A stretch of 64,000 nucleotides of DNA, taken from NCBI GenBank assembly GCA_964454025.1, contig CAYVRP010000004.1, positions 71,615-135,614 of the forward strand, in the 5' to 3' direction. Origin of the DNA: JAFGBI01 sp964454025 (GTDB lineage Bacteria > Myxococcota_A > Polyangia > Polyangiales > Polyangiaceae). A program made the translations under genes and the position numbers. The notes beneath the pieces are model-generated. The model had not been told where the DNA came from and did no database searches. It was given only the letters and a program-made list of their open reading frames with translations. Every line of letters begins with the position of its first letter. Positions within the stretch are counted from its first letter, which is position 1. Below are positions 17,459 to 26,153 of this stretch, piece by piece.

Positions 17459-17528
17459 AGACACCATCCCCGTCGCACGCGGCGGCCGTCGGTCGCTCGC
17501 CAGCCACGCGCTCGAGACGACAGGACTC

Positions 17529-18359
17529 ATGGCTCGCCTGCTCGGATTCATCGGCAATCGCCCCGACCACGCGATGGGAGTGCTCCGCGCCCACGCGGAA
17601 GTGCTCCGGTGCCAGCCATCGGCGGGGTCATCGGTCGGCTGGGGCGTGGGCTTCTTCCAGAACGGAGAGGTGCTGCTGCGCCGTCGCCCCAGCGACGACC
17701 GTCCCCTCGTCGATCCGATCGAGTCGGGGATCGAGATGCGCACGGACGCGGCGATCGGACATGTCCGGGTGGCTCCCACGGGCACCCTCCGGACCGAAGA
17801 CACCCAGCCGTTCCGCCATCGGTCCTGGCTCTTCGCCCAGATCGGGGCGGTGCACGGCTTCGATCGCCTCGGCCCCGAACTGACCGAGGCCATCGCGACG
17901 TTCCTGCGTCCCAACGTGCGCGGCGAGAGCGACGCGGAGGTCTGCTTCTATCTTTTTCTGACCTTCCTCCACCAGACGGGCGGGCTCGACGCCCCCCGCC
18001 GCGACCCGACCTCGGTCGTCGCGTCACTGCGCGCGGGTCTCTCGCTCGTCGATCGCCTCGCGGCGTCCCGGGGCTACCCGACCAGTGACCTCGACCTGAT
18101 GACGAGCGATGGGGAGCACCTCTTCGCCGTTCACCGCAGCGGGAGCATGGTGTACCGCACGTTCGACGGCAGACACGACCTCGACGCGCTCTACTCCGGA
18201 GAGGCCCCGCTCGTCGCGAGGCCCCCCCGGATCGCCCAGGCACGGTACACGGTCATCGCCTCGCCGGCGGTGCCGGCCACTCGCGCGTGGACAACCCTGC
18301 CGTCCCGAGTGATCTTCACCGTGCCCCGTGACGCGCCGCCCTCCGTCGAGCCGCTCTGA
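17529..18359 (+). CDS. Class II glutamine amidotransferase-like protein lacking the nucleophile
   Basis: The 276-residue protein aligns by eye with the EgtC/YafJ group of class II glutamine amidotransferases: an N-terminal RLLGFIGN, GWGVGFFQNGEV, AAIGHVRVAPTG and a region near HRSWLFAQIGAVHGF that follows the typical N-G pattern. In active enzymes Met1 is removed to expose Cys2 (M-C-R-L-L). Here residue 2 is Ala (codon GCT at 17532), so glutaminase activity by the usual mechanism should be absent. It may be a binding or structural homologue. The start is well supported by the family N-terminus and AGGA upstream. It overlaps the next gene by 32 bases. Confidence 0.8.
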   Translation: MARLLGFIGNRPDHAMGVLRAHAEVLRCQPSAGSSVGWGVGFFQNGEVLLRRRPSDDRPLVDPIESGIEMRTDAAIGHVRVAPTGTLRTEDTQPFRHRSWLFAQIGAVHGFDRLGPELTEAIATFLRPNVRGESDAEVCFYLFLTFLHQTGGLDAPRRDPTSVVASLRAGLSLVDRLAASRGYPTSDLDLMTSDGEHLFAVHRSGSMVYRTFDGRHDLDALYSGEAPLVARPPRIAQARYTVIASPAVPATRAWTTLPSRVIFTVPRDAPPSVEPL

Positions 18360-19017
18360 TCGCTGCCACTCGGCGGCAGCGCGCGCGCGCCTCGCCGCCA
18401 CCCTCGCGGTCGTGGCCGTCGGCGCCTGCGCTCACGCCTCCCCGACGCCGCGCCCGGCGTCGGTTTCGCAGGAGGACGCGCCGCGACGCGCCCCTGGGGT
18501 CGTCGCCAGCCCGGCGGCCGCTCGACCATCCGCCGGCCCCCCGGGCGCAACCTCGTCCGGTGTCGTCGCGCTCCGAGCCCCACCCGACGACGCCTTCACC
18601 CGCGAGCTGGTGGCGCGCTTCTTCGCCGCGGTGGTGGCCGAAGACACATCCGCGCTCGCGGCGCTGTTCGCGACCGAGGCCCGGGTCGGGAGCGCCGACG
18701 GCGTGACGGGCTGGAATGCGCTCCGTGCCTGGGAGGTCCGGCTGGCCCGGCTCGACTACCGCGCGCTGGCGGGGCATGTCGTCTATCGGCCCGCGGACGT
18801 CACCGTCTTCCGCGGTGAGCGAGCGGTGGCGCTCGGGGCTCACCGCGCGCAGATCGCCTGGTCCGTGCCACCCGACGCCGTGCTCGTGCGAGTCCCCATC
18901 GTCACCCCGCGGGCGGGGACGGTGACCCTCTTCGCGGACGAGTTGTGGTTTGTTTTGATGCCCGGAGAAAAAGGGTACAGGATCGCCTGGCTCTTCGAGA
19001 GCACCAGCGTGCCGTAG
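18328..19017 (+). CDS. Lipoprotein with NTF2/SnoaL-like domain
   Basis: A 229-residue precursor starting at GTG with the lipobox VAVGAC around residue 34, an alanine- and proline-rich linker to about residue 85, and a C-terminal domain beginning DAFTRELVARFFAAVVAEDT. That opening and the following pattern (ALAALFATEARVGSADGVTG) are typical of the cone-shaped NTF2-like fold. Such domains bind small ligands or mediate dimerisation. It overlaps the amidotransferase-like gene and is followed 4 bases later by the zinc-ribbon gene, so three genes are co-transcribed. Its function is unknown. Confidence 0.7.
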   Translation: MTRRPPSSRSDRCHSAAARARLAATLAVVAVGACAHASPTPRPASVSQEDAPRRAPGVVASPAAARPSAGPPGATSSGVVALRAPPDDAFTRELVARFFAAVVAEDTSALAALFATEARVGSADGVTGWNALRAWEVRLARLDYRALAGHVVYRPADVTVFRGERAVALGAHRAQIAWSVPPDAVLVRVPIVTPRAGTVTLFADELWFVLMPGEKGYRIAWLFESTSVP

Positions 19018-19021
19018 GCCC

Positions 19022-19969
19022 ATGACCACCCCGCCCCCGGCTCGATGCCCACGCTGCGGCGCCCCTGTAGCTCCGGGCGACTCGCGCTGCCCCCGTTGCG
19101 GCGGGGCGCAGATCGCTCCTGTGCCAGCCTCTGCGCGGTTGCACAGCGAGCCATCCGGTCCCCCACCCCTGCGGCAACCAGGCGCGGCCCCGCCGCCAAC
19201 CCTCGACCCGGCTGGTGCTGGCGGCGGCGTCGCTGGCGGCTGGGGTCCCGGCCACGACCCGCTCCGCCCCGCGCCCGCGCTTCGGATGCGCCCGCCGAGC
19301 GTGCGCCCGCCGCCGAAGCCGGTGCCTCGGGCGCTCGTGATCGCCAGCACCGCACTGGCAACGGTCTTCATCGTGGGGCTGACCTGGTTCGCCTATCCGC
19401 GCGCCCCGGTCGAATCGGCGACGTCGGCGACGACGGAGGACGACGACGCCGCGCCTGCAGACGACCGGACCGAACACCCCCCGACGGACGGCGCGGTCCA
19501 GCGCACGGTCGAGGCGACGGAGCTCCTCGCGCGCGCCAGGACCCGGGCGCTGGAGTGGAACCGCGACGCAGTGCTGGTCGCGATCCGCGCCGTCCCCATC
19601 GTTGCGGGCCGAGTCCCCCTCGGGGGTGACGGGAGGGTCGACGTCGTGTTCGGGATCCCGAGCGGGAAGCTCGGCCCGGGGGCACGCCTCGGCAAGGAGC
19701 GCCTCACGGTGACCTTCACGGCCACGGAAACGAGCACGAGCGCCAGCGAGGACGCGGCCACGAGCCGCGGTGTGGCGGATCCGGCCTGCACGGCCCACGA
19801 CGCCTGGCGCGCGGCGGTCGCGTCAGGGGTCCCCTCCAATGCGCAGACGACGCTGACCTACGCCAACAGCGACAAGTACGGCCGCGCCGTCTGGCATGCC
19901 GAGTCGGCGACGGATCCCAAGCTCAACCGCACCATCGACGGCCAGCGCTGCACCATCCTCACCCGGTGA
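19022..19969 (+). CDS. Zinc-ribbon membrane protein
   Basis: The N-terminus has two CxxCG knuckles (Cys9/Cys12 and Cys23/Cys26) forming a zinc ribbon. A long proline-rich cytoplasmic linker (about 30-100) follows, then one transmembrane helix (ALVIASTALATVFIVGLTWF) and an extracytoplasmic domain of about 190 residues. That domain has an alternating strand pattern and two cysteines likely to form a disulfide (DPACTAHDAW, GQRCTILT). This layout is common for myxobacterial proteins of unknown role. It is the last gene of the 17529-19969 unit. Confidence 0.7.
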   Translation: MTTPPPARCPRCGAPVAPGDSRCPRCGGAQIAPVPASARLHSEPSGPPPLRQPGAAPPPTLDPAGAGGGVAGGWGPGHDPLRPAPALRMRPPSVRPPPKPVPRALVIASTALATVFIVGLTWFAYPRAPVESATSATTEDDDAAPADDRTEHPPTDGAVQRTVEATELLARARTRALEWNRDAVLVAIRAVPIVAGRVPLGGDGRVDVVFGIPSGKLGPGARLGKERLTVTFTATETSTSASEDAATSRGVADPACTAHDAWRAAVASGVPSNAQTTLTYANSDKYGRAVWHAESATDPKLNRTIDGQRCTILTR

Positions 19970-19993
19970 GCTTGGCCGGGTCCGCTGCGCCTT

Positions 19994-20010
19994 CCCGCCG
20001 CGCCGGCGGG
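19994..20010. terminator. Possible bidirectional hairpin between convergent genes
   Basis: CCCGCCG and CGGCGGG form a perfect 7-bp stem with a 3-base loop in the 97-base gap between two convergent genes. No run of T follows, so it is a weak candidate. Confidence 0.3.
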
Positions 20011-20066
20011 CGAACGCCAGCACGGTCCCCCTTTCTCGACCACCGGCCTTCCTCGCCCGCGCCCAC

Positions 20067-20534
20067 CTACATTCCGGCGATGATCTTGAAGGAGTCCCCG
20101 GCGGGGATGAGCTCGAGCCGGTTGTCCGCGACCGCCCTCCGCCACACGTCACCCTTCTGAGTGGGGACCTTGTAGCTGGCGCTGTAGGTGTACTCGACGT
20201 AGATTTCGTCGTTTCGCCCCCGCACGACCCGCCGGTACCGGATCTCGTACCGGATCGCCTTCGTCTCGGCGAACTTGCCCTCGAGGTACTCGCGGAGCCC
20301 CGCGTAGTCGAGGTCGTCCGTGGCGTCGGCGTTTCCCCCGTCCTCGAAGTAGCTGGGATCGGCCATCTCGAGCAGGGCCGCCGTGTTACGGCGCTCCACG
20401 GCCTTGCGATACTGCTCGCAGAACGCGATCACGTCACGGTTGAACGCGCTGTCCTCGACGTCGGTGTTCGGGATGAAGCTCCGGGCGCAGCCCCAGGCGA
20501 ACAGCAGTGGCATCAGGAACACGGTGAGTCGCAT
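20067..20534 (-). CDS. Small lipoprotein with NTF2-like domain
   Basis: A 155-residue precursor with signal MRLTVFLMPLLFAWGC, the Cys at residue 16 being the lipidation site. The mature domain (AFCEQYRKAVERRNTAALLE, then DYAGLREYLEGKF) has the helix-then-curved-sheet order of an NTF2-like fold and ends at a strand close to the C-terminus. A start two codons upstream at 20540 is equally possible. It is convergent with the zinc-ribbon gene and lies downstream of the MoxR gene with a gap of about 210 bases. Its function is unknown. Confidence 0.75.
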   Translation of the reverse strand: MRLTVFLMPLLFAWGCARSFIPNTDVEDSAFNRDVIAFCEQYRKAVERRNTAALLEMADPSYFEDGGNADATDDLDYAGLREYLEGKFAETKAIRYEIRYRRVVRGRNDEIYVEYTYSASYKVPTQKGDVWRRAVADNRLELIPAGDSFKIIAGM

Positions 20535-20745
20535 GGCCATCTCGGCGAACGCCGCTCCTGGGCGGCCCATTCCAGACCCGGGGAAGCTGCCAGATCGCGG
20601 GGTCCAGCGGCAAGGAGAGGACGGGACGGGACCCCGGACCGGCCCCTGGGCCGCGGTCGCGCCTGGCGGTTCGAGGAGGTCCGAACCGCGCCCTCCCCGC
20701 CGAGCCACCACGAGGCCGGACTCCCCCGGTCACCCTGCGGTGAGC

Positions 20746-21765
20746 TCAGACCTTGACCCCGCGCAGGATCGCCGCCACCACGTCGGCGTCTCGAACCCCA
20801 TCCGCCTCGGCGCGGTAGCCGAGGACGATCCTGTGGCGCAGCGCGGACAGCGCGAGCGCCGCGACGTCGGCGACGTCGGCGGCGGGCTCGCCACGCAGCG
20901 CCGCGCGGGCCTTCGCGGCCAGTACGAGCGCCTGGCTCCCCCGTGGTCCCGCCCCGAACCGCACGTACTGGGACACCTCCTTCGGCGCGTCAGGGCAGGC
21001 CGGGCGGGAAGCGCGGGCGAGCCGCACCGCGTAGCTCACGGCCTCGTCGGTGACGGGGATCCGCGGCACCAGCGCGCCCAGGGCTCGAACCTCGTCCGCT
21101 CCCAGCACGGGCGAGATCTGCGGATCGGACCCGGAGGTGGTCCGCCGAGCGATCTCCCGCTCTTCCTCCTCGGACGGGTAGTCGACGTGCACCTCGAGCA
21201 GAAAGCGATCGAGCTGCGCTTCGGGAAGGGAATAGGTCCCCTCCTGCTCGATCGGGTTGCGGGTGGCGAAGACCTGGAACGGATCGGGCAGCGGGTGGGT
21301 TTCGCCCCCGACGGTGACGTTGCGCTCCTGCATCGCCTGGAGCAGCGCCGCCTGCGTCTTGGGCGGTGTCCGGTTGATCTCGTCCGCTAGCACGAGGTGG
21401 TGGAATATCGGGCCGGCCATGAAGCGCGTTTCACGGCGCACCACCGCTCCCACCTCGACCTCCTGGAGCACGTCCGTGCCCGTGATGTCGGCGGGCAGCA
21501 GGTCGGGCGTGAACTGCACGCGCCCGAAGGTCAGCGAGAGTGCCCGAGCGACGCTCGAGACGAGGAGCGTCTTCGCCAGCCCCGGCACGCCGACCAGCAG
21601 GGCGTGACCGCGAGCCAGGAGGGTGATGAGCATGGCCTCGACCACCGCGTCCTGACCGACCACGGCCCGCGCCACCTCCCGGCTGAGCGCCGACATCGCC
21701 GAGGAGCACCGCGCCAAGAGCTCGAGCGCATGGTCGTCTCCCTCGGGGATCCGTGGCGGAATCAT
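20746..21765 (-). CDS. MoxR-family AAA+ ATPase
   Basis: A 339-residue AAA+ chaperone-like ATPase. Walker A is VPGLAKT (60-66), Walker B is LVLADEIN (124-131), and the sensor region TRNPIEQEGTYSLPEAQLDR and the C-terminal lid domain follow. MoxR proteins usually work with a von Willebrand A partner to mature metalloenzymes or remodel envelope complexes. No VWA gene is adjacent here, although a second MoxR-like ATPase with a VWA partner is at 56-59 kb. The start ATG overlaps a TGA of an upstream minus-strand frame that I judge doubtful. Confidence 0.93.
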   Translation of the reverse strand: MIPPRIPEGDDHALELLARCSSAMSALSREVARAVVGQDAVVEAMLITLLARGHALLVGVPGLAKTLLVSSVARALSLTFGRVQFTPDLLPADITGTDVLQEVEVGAVVRRETRFMAGPIFHHLVLADEINRTPPKTQAALLQAMQERNVTVGGETHPLPDPFQVFATRNPIEQEGTYSLPEAQLDRFLLEVHVDYPSEEEEREIARRTTSGSDPQISPVLGADEVRALGALVPRIPVTDEAVSYAVRLARASRPACPDAPKEVSQYVRFGAGPRGSQALVLAAKARAALRGEPAADVADVAALALSALRHRIVLGYRAEADGVRDADVVAAILRGVKV

Positions 21766-21858
21766 GGGGGTGGGGGGCTCGGGGCCGAGGGGAGCCCCGG
21801 CGTGGGGGGCGGGAGCTTATCACCCGCCCCCGCTTGCAGCGACCCCGGACCAGACGCT

Positions 21859-22143
21859 ATGGCTGGCGCACCGATGAACCAGTCAGTCTCGGTGGCGACG
21901 CAGAGCCCTGCCACGGCACCGAGCAGTCCGCCCGCGACGGCCCGGCCCGTGCTCGGGTCGCGCACCGTCGTGGAGCGGCCTCCCCCGGGGCTTGCCCGGG
22001 GAGCCGTCCCCGCCCCGGCGTGGGTCGTCATCGGCCTTGGCGTCACGCTCGTTTTGGTGGGCACCGCAGCGCTCGTCTGGCGCGCGACCGCTCGCCGACG
22101 CCCGCGAGGCGGAGGACGCTCCCGGGCGCCGGGCGTCACCTGA
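21859..22143 (+). CDS. Small single-pass membrane protein (putative)
   Basis: A 94-residue frame with a Ser/Thr/Pro/Ala-rich N-terminal half, one strong transmembrane helix (WVVIGLGVTLVLVGTAALVW) and a tail rich in arginine, fitting an N-out, C-in topology. Third positions are GC-rich. It could start at 21859 or 21874. On the opposite strand an overlapping frame (21762-22349) also has a hydrophobic stretch and ends at the MoxR start, so the choice of strand is not certain. Confidence 0.45.
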   Translation: MAGAPMNQSVSVATQSPATAPSSPPATARPVLGSRTVVERPPPGLARGAVPAPAWVVIGLGVTLVLVGTAALVWRATARRRPRGGGRSRAPGVT

Positions 22144-22181
22144 GCGTCGCCGCCCACGGCGCGAGCTGTTAGGCTGCGGCC

Positions 22182-23171
22182 ATGGTGCGGACGGCCGCCA
22201 CCGCCCTCAGGGCACCATCGGTCGTGGTGGGTGCGCTGCTGGCCCTCCAGTCCTGCGGCGGCGGGCGCTCCCCCGCGCGTGGCGCGCCCGAGGCGCCGTC
22301 GCCCGTGGCCGCCGGCCTGGACAACGCCGACCGAGGCCAGGGTTGGCACGCCACCTCAGGACGCACGGAGCGCTTCGCCGACGTAACCACGGTGCAGGTT
22401 CTGGAGCACCGTCTGCGCGCGGGCGCGCTCGAGGGCGTCACCCACCTCGATCTCAGCGCGCGAGGCTGGGGACCTCAGCTCGCCGTGGTCTTGGCGTCTG
22501 CGGAGGCGATGCACGGGGTGCAGGTCCTCAAGATCAGCGACAACGAGATCGGTGCGGAAGGCGCGCGAGCCCTCGCCGAGTCCCCACACCTCGGCGGCCT
22601 CCGCGCTCTCGACGCGGCCGGCAACGACATCGGCGACGCGGGCATCACGAGCCTGGCCGGGTCGCCCCGGCTCGGCAACCTGCACGCGCTCAACCTGAGC
22701 GGCAACGACATCGGCCCCCTCGGCGCCAGGGCGGTGGCCGAATCCCCCACCCTCGCCGGGCTCGGCTCCCTCGACCTGACCATGGACCCGATCGGACCAG
22801 AGGGGGCGGCCGCGCTGGCGAACGCGCGCTTCAACCGGCTAGAAGCGCTGTTTCTGCTCGGCTGCGGGATCGAGGCGAGCGGCGCCGCCGCGCTGGCGCG
22901 CGCCCCCGCGCTCGCGCGGCTCAAGATCCTCGCCCTCTCCGGGAACGCCATCGGCGACGCGGGCGCGAGCGCGGTCGCGTCGAGCTCGGTGCTGACGCAT
23001 CTGCACACCCTCGACCTGAGCGCGAACGACATCGGACCCGAGGGAGCGCAGGCCCTGGCAGCGTCGACTTCCCTGACCTCGGTCCGGGCGCTCGAGCTGT
23101 TCGGCAACGCCGTCGGCGAGGCCGGAAGGGCCGCCCTGGAGAAGAGGTACGGTGCAGGTCTCAAGCTCTAG
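22182..23171 (+). CDS. Leucine-rich-repeat lipoprotein (RNI type)
   Basis: A 329-residue protein with a signal sequence ending at Cys25 (LLALQSC), a short linker, then about nine repeats of 23-24 residues of the form LxxLxxLxLSxNxIGxxGAxAxA, for example LHALNLSGNDIGPLGARAVA. The last repeat ends near the C-terminus without a cap. This is the ribonuclease-inhibitor class of leucine-rich repeats, which makes a curved protein-binding surface. As a probable lipoprotein it may bind partner proteins at the cell envelope. A TAGGCT hexamer lies exactly 6 bases upstream of the ATG. Confidence 0.82.
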   Translation: MVRTAATALRAPSVVVGALLALQSCGGGRSPARGAPEAPSPVAAGLDNADRGQGWHATSGRTERFADVTTVQVLEHRLRAGALEGVTHLDLSARGWGPQLAVVLASAEAMHGVQVLKISDNEIGAEGARALAESPHLGGLRALDAAGNDIGDAGITSLAGSPRLGNLHALNLSGNDIGPLGARAVAESPTLAGLGSLDLTMDPIGPEGAAALANARFNRLEALFLLGCGIEASGAAALARAPALARLKILALSGNAIGDAGASAVASSSVLTHLHTLDLSANDIGPEGAQALAASTSLTSVRALELFGNAVGEAGRAALEKRYGAGLKL

Positions 23172-23344
23172 GGTACCGAGCGCTCTGCCGCCCTCGGGCG
23201 CTTCGGGTGCAATTCGCTGCGGCCTCGGCTCGACGCCCTTGGGCATCCGCGCCGGGCAAAGCGAGGGCAGCTCCTCAGGCTGCAGGAGGCGCGCCGTCGA
23301 TGGCTGATGCAATAGATTACGTATTTGTCTGCAAGTAGTCGCAA

Positions 23345-24301
23345 TTACATTGCTCTCAACTCTTCGATGGCACGCTCCATGGCCGCGGGAAGGGCGCTCT
23401 CGAAAAGCAGCTGCTCGCCCGTGACGGGGTGCTCGAACCCGAGGCGCGCCGCGTGCAGGGCGTGCCGTCCGAGGCCCGACGCCACCAGATCGAGCGGGGT
23501 GCCCGCTCCCCCGCCACCGTACAGGGCGTCACCGAGGACCGGGGTCTTGGCACGCTCGGCGAGATGCACTCGGATCTGGTGCGTGCGTCCGGTCCACAGT
23601 CGGCACTCCACGAGAGCCCCGAGCCCGCTGGCCAGGACCTCGGCCACGCGCACCTCGGTGACGGCGCGCCGCCCTTCGCGGACAAATGAGCTGAATCGCA
23701 GCCGTGACCGCGGATGCCGCCCGTGCAAGGTGTCGATGGTCCCCTCCGCAGGCACACCGACGGTGATGGCACGGTAGAGCCGGTCGATGGTGTGCGCTGC
23801 CAGCTGGCGCTTCAGGCCCTCCCGGGCGCGGTCGTCCTTGGCCACCACCAGGAGCCCGCTCGTGTCCTTGTCGAGCCGGTGCACGATCCCGGGACGGGCC
23901 ATCCCCGCGCGTCCATCCGGGTCGGCGAGGACGCCGAAGAAACCGGGCCGGGCCAGCAGCCCGTTCACGAGGGTGCGGTCCGAGTGACCGCGCGCGGGAT
24001 GGACCACGAGCCCCGCCGGCTTCTCCACCACGGCCAGGTGCTCGTCCTCGAAGACGATGTCGAAGCGCACTTCGGGGTCGGGCAAGGCGCTCGTCGGCGG
24101 GGGAGCGCCGGGCTCGACCTCGATGACGGCGCCGGGTCCAACCGCGTCGCGGGGCCGACAGGCGCCCCCGCAGACACGCACGCGTCCCTCGAGGATCCAG
24201 CGCTGGATGACCGCCCGGGAAACCCACGGCATCCGCGCGCTGAGCGCCTTGTCGAGCCGATCGCGAGCCGCACCCGCCTCGATCACGAACCGCAGGGCCA
24301 T
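23345..24301 (-). CDS. rluD: 23S rRNA pseudouridine synthase RluD-like
   Basis: An RluA/RluD-family pseudouridine synthase of 318 residues, with an N-terminal S4 domain (DRLDKALSARMPWVSRAVIQ) and the catalytic motif HRLDKDTSGLLVV, the catalytic Asp being residue 144. VEKPAGLVVHPA and GRTHQIRVHLA are also present. S4 plus this length suits RluD, which modifies helix 69 of 23S rRNA. It ends with TAA, unusual among neighbouring genes that mostly use TGA, inside a locally AT-rich stretch. It is convergent with the LRR gene. Confidence 0.93.
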   Translation of the reverse strand: MALRFVIEAGAARDRLDKALSARMPWVSRAVIQRWILEGRVRVCGGACRPRDAVGPGAVIEVEPGAPPPTSALPDPEVRFDIVFEDEHLAVVEKPAGLVVHPARGHSDRTLVNGLLARPGFFGVLADPDGRAGMARPGIVHRLDKDTSGLLVVAKDDRAREGLKRQLAAHTIDRLYRAITVGVPAEGTIDTLHGRHPRSRLRFSSFVREGRRAVTEVRVAEVLASGLGALVECRLWTGRTHQIRVHLAERAKTPVLGDALYGGGGAGTPLDLVASGLGRHALHAARLGFEHPVTGEQLLFESALPAAMERAIEELRAM

Positions 24302-24338
24302 CGCGTCCGGGTCCCACCGCCCGGGGCAACAGAAATCG

Positions 24339-24602
24339 CTACCAGATCCGGCTCTTGATGTGGCCCTTCGACTTCACCAGGATGTCCACCAAGGCTCGAT
24401 CGTAGAAGTTCTTCCCGTAAAGCTCGGGAGAAACCCGGCTCTTGAACAGGGCGCGGCCCTCCTCGATCTCCTCGTCCAGCTCCTCGAACAGGGTGTCGTT
24501 CTCGATCCCGCGAACGATCTTCTCCTCGTTGTAGAGCGACAGATCGCTCGCGATGGCGCGAGCGAGCCGACGGGCAGCCTCTTCCGTTTCGATGAGCGGC
24601 AT
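24339..24602 (-). CDS. Small conserved acidic protein
   Basis: An 87-residue cytoplasmic protein, largely helical and acidic (EEAARRLARAIASDLSLYNE, then FEELDEEIEEGRALFKSR), ending in VDILVKSKGHIKSRIW. I recognise the pattern as that of a small uncharacterised protein common in deltaproteobacterial genomes, but no function is known to me. The start at 24602 has GGGAG upstream and sits just behind a near-consensus promoter, so it is transcribed on its own, possibly with rluD downstream (37 bases away). Confidence 0.8.
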   Translation of the reverse strand: MPLIETEEAARRLARAIASDLSLYNEEKIVRGIENDTLFEELDEEIEEGRALFKSRVSPELYGKNFYDRALVDILVKSKGHIKSRIW

Positions 24603-24629
24603 GTCGATCGGTCTCCCGGGTCGGACGGC

Positions 24630-24658
24630 AGTATCACCGTGCGGCACGGGGCTGTCAA
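24630..24658 (-). promoter_or_regulatory. Sigma70 promoter of the small conserved gene
   Basis: On the minus strand a perfect TTGACA (complement of 24653-24658) is followed after 17 bases by GATACT (complement of 24630-24635), 4 of 6 to consensus. Transcription would start near 24623, giving a leader of about 20 bases with a GGGAG ribosome site. Confidence 0.7.
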
Positions 24659-24662
24659 AACA

Positions 24663-26153
24663 TCACCCGCCGCGCTCGGTCCGCGCGGGAGCGGCGCCGG
24701 ACGCCCCGAGCGGCCACCGCAGGGCCGTCCCCGCCAGAGCGCTCAGGATCGCGAAGGTCACCATCGAGTACCGACCCGCGCCGAAGAAGACCGCGTGGGC
24801 CAGGGCCGTGGTCCCCACCACCGCGGCGGCCAGCGCCGCGGGTGGGTGCCGTGGCAACTCCCGGCCGAGCAGCCCAGCGCTGGCGACCAGGCCGACGTAG
24901 CCGATCCAGCCGTGCCGGCCGAACGCCGCTGCGATCGAGGCCAGGAGCACGGCGACGCGGAGCCCCCCCCCTATTCCGCGGGGCCCGTCGCGGCCGCGCG
25001 CCCCCGCGCGCCCGATCCCGACGAGCGCCGCGACCAGGAGCGCCCGTTGCCAGATGGTTTCGATGACATCGAGCCACAGCGCCGCCCGATCCCCGAACGC
25101 GCCCGCATTGGCCGTGCGAAGGTAGTAGCTGGCGGCGCCGCACGCGTCGAAGGTGAGAGCGAGCTTGGCAGGCGCCATTGCGAGCCAACGCAGCGGCTCC
25201 TCGCGAATGTGGCGCGCGCCAGCTCGCCCGAAGCAGCGATCCTTCGCGACTTCGCCGAAGACCGCCCGGCACTCCGGGGGGACCCTCGCTCCCTCGATGG
25301 GCATGAAGCTCCCCGTAGCCCCTGGGGCCGCGCCGATGAGCAGGTTCCAGCCGCCATTGGCGCTCACGAACACGCACGCCTCGCGCGCGAATCTCCCCGG
25401 GGGACTCCCCATCCGCAAGCAGTTACGTAAGCTCCAGGGCGCCACGGTGGCGAGTCCGAGGGCCGTGACCACCGCGGCGGTCCGCGCGGCGCTCCGCCAC
25501 CCGCCTCCCCGCCGCGCCGAAACCAGCCCGAAGAACGGGGCCAGGAGGCCGCTCTGTGGCCGGACCAGCGTGGTGGCGCCCAGCAGCAGGGCCAGCACCC
25601 CGCGCAGGACGTGAGCGCTGGCCCCCGGCGCCGTCCGCGCCTCGACTGCGAGGGCGCCAGCGATCGCGAGCAGGGCAGCCACTACCCCCTCCGTCATGAG
25701 TGCCGGCGTGTAGGCCAGGAGCCCCGGGTGCAGCGCCACGGCGACGCCGCTCACCAGCGCCCCGGCGCGCCCGGTGACCGAAGCCGCAATCCGGTGGGCC
25801 GCCAGCACCCCCCCGGCGCCGAGGATCGCGTTGGCCACCATCGCCGCCCCCGGCGCGGCGCCGAAGACCGCGTAGAGAGCGCCCAGCAGCGCGGGGTACC
25901 CGATCGGGTAATGCGCCGCGTAAGTGACGACGCCGTCGGGCCAGAGCCACGTGTAGCCGTGTCCGGCGGCGATCCGCTGCGCGACCGCGTGGTAGAAGGC
26001 GCCGTCCACGACGGGTGGGATGCGCCCCCACGCCCAGACCACCACCGCCAGACGCACCGCGAGGCCGACCCCAGCCAGGACCAGGCCGTCGGACCACGGC
26101 GCCCGCGGCACCGGCGCGCGGCTGCCGTGCGCCGCCGAGGAGGCACCCCTCAA
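24663..26153 (-). CDS. GT39-like membrane glycosyltransferase
   Basis: A 496-residue polytopic protein with about ten hydrophobic helices and an early conserved loop containing an Asp (PPVVDGAFYHAVAQRIAAG, then YAAHYPIGYPALLG). This is the pattern of the PMT/GT39-ArnT superfamily that transfers sugars from polyprenyl-phosphate carriers on the outer face of the inner membrane. The TTG at 26153 overlaps the maf stop codon and is chosen for that coupling; a GTG 14 codons later is possible. The substrate is unknown. The polysaccharide-export genes 2 kb away make a role in glycan assembly plausible, but this is inference. Confidence 0.8.
   Translation of the reverse strand: MRGASSAAHGSRAPVPRAPWSDGLVLAGVGLAVRLAVVVWAWGRIPPVVDGAFYHAVAQRIAAGHGYTWLWPDGVVTYAAHYPIGYPALLGALYAVFGAAPGAAMVANAILGAGGVLAAHRIAASVTGRAGALVSGVAVALHPGLLAYTPALMTEGVVAALLAIAGALAVEARTAPGASAHVLRGVLALLLGATTLVRPQSGLLAPFFGLVSARRGGGWRSAARTAAVVTALGLATVAPWSLRNCLRMGSPPGRFAREACVFVSANGGWNLLIGAAPGATGSFMPIEGARVPPECRAVFGEVAKDRCFGRAGARHIREEPLRWLAMAPAKLALTFDACGAASYYLRTANAGAFGDRAALWLDVIETIWQRALLVAALVGIGRAGARGRDGPRGIGGGLRVAVLLASIAAAFGRHGWIGYVGLVASAGLLGRELPRHPPAALAAAVVGTTALAHAVFFGAGRYSMVTFAILSALAGTALRWPLGASGAAPARTERGG

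Noticed and set aside
21762..22349. A minus-strand frame ending in an ATGA overlap with the MoxR start and containing a Gly/Ala hydrophobic stretch.
   Set aside because: The opposite-strand frame has a stronger membrane helix with a basic tail; both cannot be excluded by reading, but the minus frame is mostly low-complexity and overlaps the start of the LRR gene.
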